From assembly GCA_963978545.1 (NCBI GenBank), contig OZ021727.1, positions 59,532,487 through 59,596,486 of the forward strand: a stretch of DNA of 64,000 nucleotides, read 5' to 3'. This document shows, one piece after another, positions 61,926 through 64,000 of the stretch (its first letter is position 1; each line of letters begins with the position of its first letter). Below the pieces are notes generated by a model. It saw only the letters and a program-made list of their open reading frames with translations. It did not search any database and was not told where the DNA came from. The stretch is from Linyphia triangularis. Taxonomy: Eukaryota > Arthropoda > Arachnida > Araneae > Linyphiidae. Made by a program: the position numbers and the translations under genes.

Positions 61926-64000
61926 AAAGATTTGAAATTTTGCTCTATATGCATCATGAAAACTTGTTATTGTATTCAAATAAGCTTTTAAAAAAATCCA
62001 TGCTAGATGTTGTTTTAGAATTGTTTCTCTATTAGTCACTTAATTTTTTTTTCCTCAAAGATACATTTTTTAATAAAAAAATATATTTTACAAAAATAGT
62101 ATACAAAGTAATTTCAAAAGCTAATTTCAGTTTACACTTAGTTATTTATGGAACATATATAAAATATTTTAAACACATAGATGTTTCTAAGAAAAGATAC
62201 TTAAAATACACAAACACATGCACACACAACAAAATTCGTGATAAATGAATTTAAAGTAAAAAAAAAAGTTCAAGTTACATTAAATCAGTTATACGTGTGA
62301 ATGAATTTATTATTAAAAATTATATAATCATTCAAGAAAAACCTTTACCAAATTACAATGATATTTTTCATTTCTTCAGTCATTAATTAGAACATAAGCC
62401 ATAGATAGCATTCTAACTTGATTATTTACACACTCCCTCCGATACATCACAAGATTTAAACTACTTTGATTGGGTACAGTAAAAATCCATTAGTGCTGCA
62501 TTGCAATGCCCTTTTGATGGAAATCTGCATTCTGTGCAAAAGCGTTATAAGTGACGGCCCTAGTAATTGATATTACATGAAATGCATCGCATCCATACCA
62601 ACACAACCACCATTCCTTTAGAATAGACAAATGGAATCTTGAACTTCATTCATTTGATCTTTTATTAATTCGCTATTTTCAGTTTCCAACTGAATCAACA
62701 TTGACGAACTCTACACAAATTACCATAAATCAATCTCCTGCATATAAGGTTTTAGCAATTGTTTGTAAACAACACATATAAACATGTATTTAGAAAGTAT
62801 ACGAATATGTATCTGCTGTAAACAGTAAGAAATGACACCCTTTGAAAAGGAAAAGCATTCTTCGCAATTTTTATTCAGCTTTATTAACTTCAATTAAAAA
62901 AAATAGTTAAGTAAAAATATAGTTGATATATCTACCTCTACTTTCTTAGTAATAAACATTTCATTTTTTTTTTCTCACGATGTTTTCTATATAACAGTAT
63001 AATTAAACAAAGCTATTCCTCTTATATTATTCACTACTACTATGTTTTACAGCAAATAATTACTGATAAACGCTCTTTGATAATTATCACTTCTTCTACA
63101 AGGAGTAAAACTATTTTACACATACAATTATGAATTCAACTAGTAACGAAGCTTTATAAGTTAATTTCAATAACATTAATTGAACACTTTAGTTTTGCTT
63201 GCCTTAAAACTGTTCTTTTAGAGATTATTTAATGTTATTATCTAATGAAATTTGATGAAGCACACAACACCGTCGAAATATAATTATCTAGTTAGTGGTT
63301 GTTTCGGCAATTAAATCAGTTTGCGTGAAATTGCGTATTATGTAATATTAGCGTTACAGGCGGGAATCATATTTCTCTTAACATTATTATTATTAATTAT
63401 ACAGAATGTAACATTTAGATACATCAGTTGAATTATTCTACATAAACTATTTCATTGCAACAGATCAAAAAATACCTTTGAGTTTAAAAATAGTCCTCTT
63501 TATAAAGTGCGCATTGCAACAGTTTTTTAAATCTTTCCATCCATTTAAAATATATTTTACTTTACAATTTTGTCTTGAATCATTCCTAGGGAATTCTACG
63601 TTTTTATGCAAACATTCAAGCTCTAATTTGATAAAAAAAATACAATTTTTAAACAATGCTTTCTTTTACAGTAACCATCAATTTTTGCTGAATTGACAAA
63701 ACTTTAATTCCATCAATAGCATTTTCATGAACAAAATTAAATTCATATTAGAAAAATCGGATCAGTCTTAGTTCTATTTGTTTGATGTTCATTTGAAAAA
63801 TTAATCATATCTGTCGCTGTATATTTTGCTTTCCAGATTCATCAGTTATTCCAGCTTCATGTTTTCTTCAAATAATTAAATATCTCATACTTAATACATG
63901 CTCTCCGTTTCCATTTACAGCTTTTATGTCAGTATGGTGTAAAATTATAAAGTGAAATTAGTCGTTTTTATTTATCAATGAAGCAGATCCTTTGCTTTTT

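Larger units (their letters stand above)
59351..64000 (-). other. Intron upstream of the first visible Dscam-like exon
   Basis: The missing first half of the FNIII domain was looked for on the minus strand and not seen. The stretch contains a GC-raised spot with transcription-factor-like motifs (60420-60545), poly(T) near 61438-61456, a G run at 61731-61742 and a family Y repeat (61765-61925). The rest is AT-rich, without convincing coding sequence, RNA genes or element ends. Confidence 0.55.

Overview
This is AT-rich, intron-dominated animal DNA. Poly(A/T) runs, long dinucleotide arrays, tRNA-derived SINEs, Tc1/mariner elements, foldback elements and a Helitron-like element fill most of it. 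I see no bacterial or viral gene organisation. The only host gene I can support is the 3' (membrane-proximal) part of a Dscam-family cell-adhesion receptor on the minus strand. Family features and repeat types suggest an arthropod, perhaps a chelicerate, but the species is not determined.

Four exons of the Dscam-like gene are visible. In transcription order (descending coordinates) they are: the second half of an FNIII domain (59350-59162), a complete FNIII domain carrying the Dscam signature SAWNDGGCPI (47183-46890), the transmembrane exon (40891-40703), and a cytoplasmic exon with the tail motif LYYPTPYATTQL (14134-13902). All have good AG/GT borders. All three internal junctions are phase 1, so the exons can be joined directly, although small undetected cytoplasmic exons cannot be excluded. 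The introns are about 12.0, 6.0 and 26.6 kb. The Ig domains and earlier FNIII domains must lie beyond 64000. The C-terminal exon(s) after 13902 were not found. About 3.9 kb downstream of the working transmembrane exon is a decayed copy of it (36701-36900) with in-frame stops and no donor site.

Mobile elements fill the introns. 118-924 is a foldback element with 257-bp arms. 5372-6931 is a nearly intact Tc1/mariner element with doubled terminal repeats, nested inside an unnamed dispersed repeat that recurs near 4650, 20420 and 43330. 18474-19097 is a MITE-like palindromic element. 26623-27730 is a broken actin-like pseudogene, flanked by inverted copies of a fragment of an unidentified gene. 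30835-34116 is a 3.3-kb element with long terminal inverted repeats. Two copies of one tRNA-derived SINE (34226-34414 and 35744-35927) each have perfect target-site duplications. 52847-54507 is a Helitron/Helentron-like element with eight 148-bp tandem units. 55900-56993 is a dead Tc1 element, and 57627-58045 holds two more tRNA-derived SINEs.

The most noteworthy observations are the decayed second transmembrane exon, the Helentron-like element with its graded 148-bp array beside a TC/TA/GA palindromic microsatellite, and the actin-like pseudogene between inverted gene-fragment copies. Several higher-GC islands inside the introns match nothing I recognise and may be regulatory or non-coding RNA sequence.
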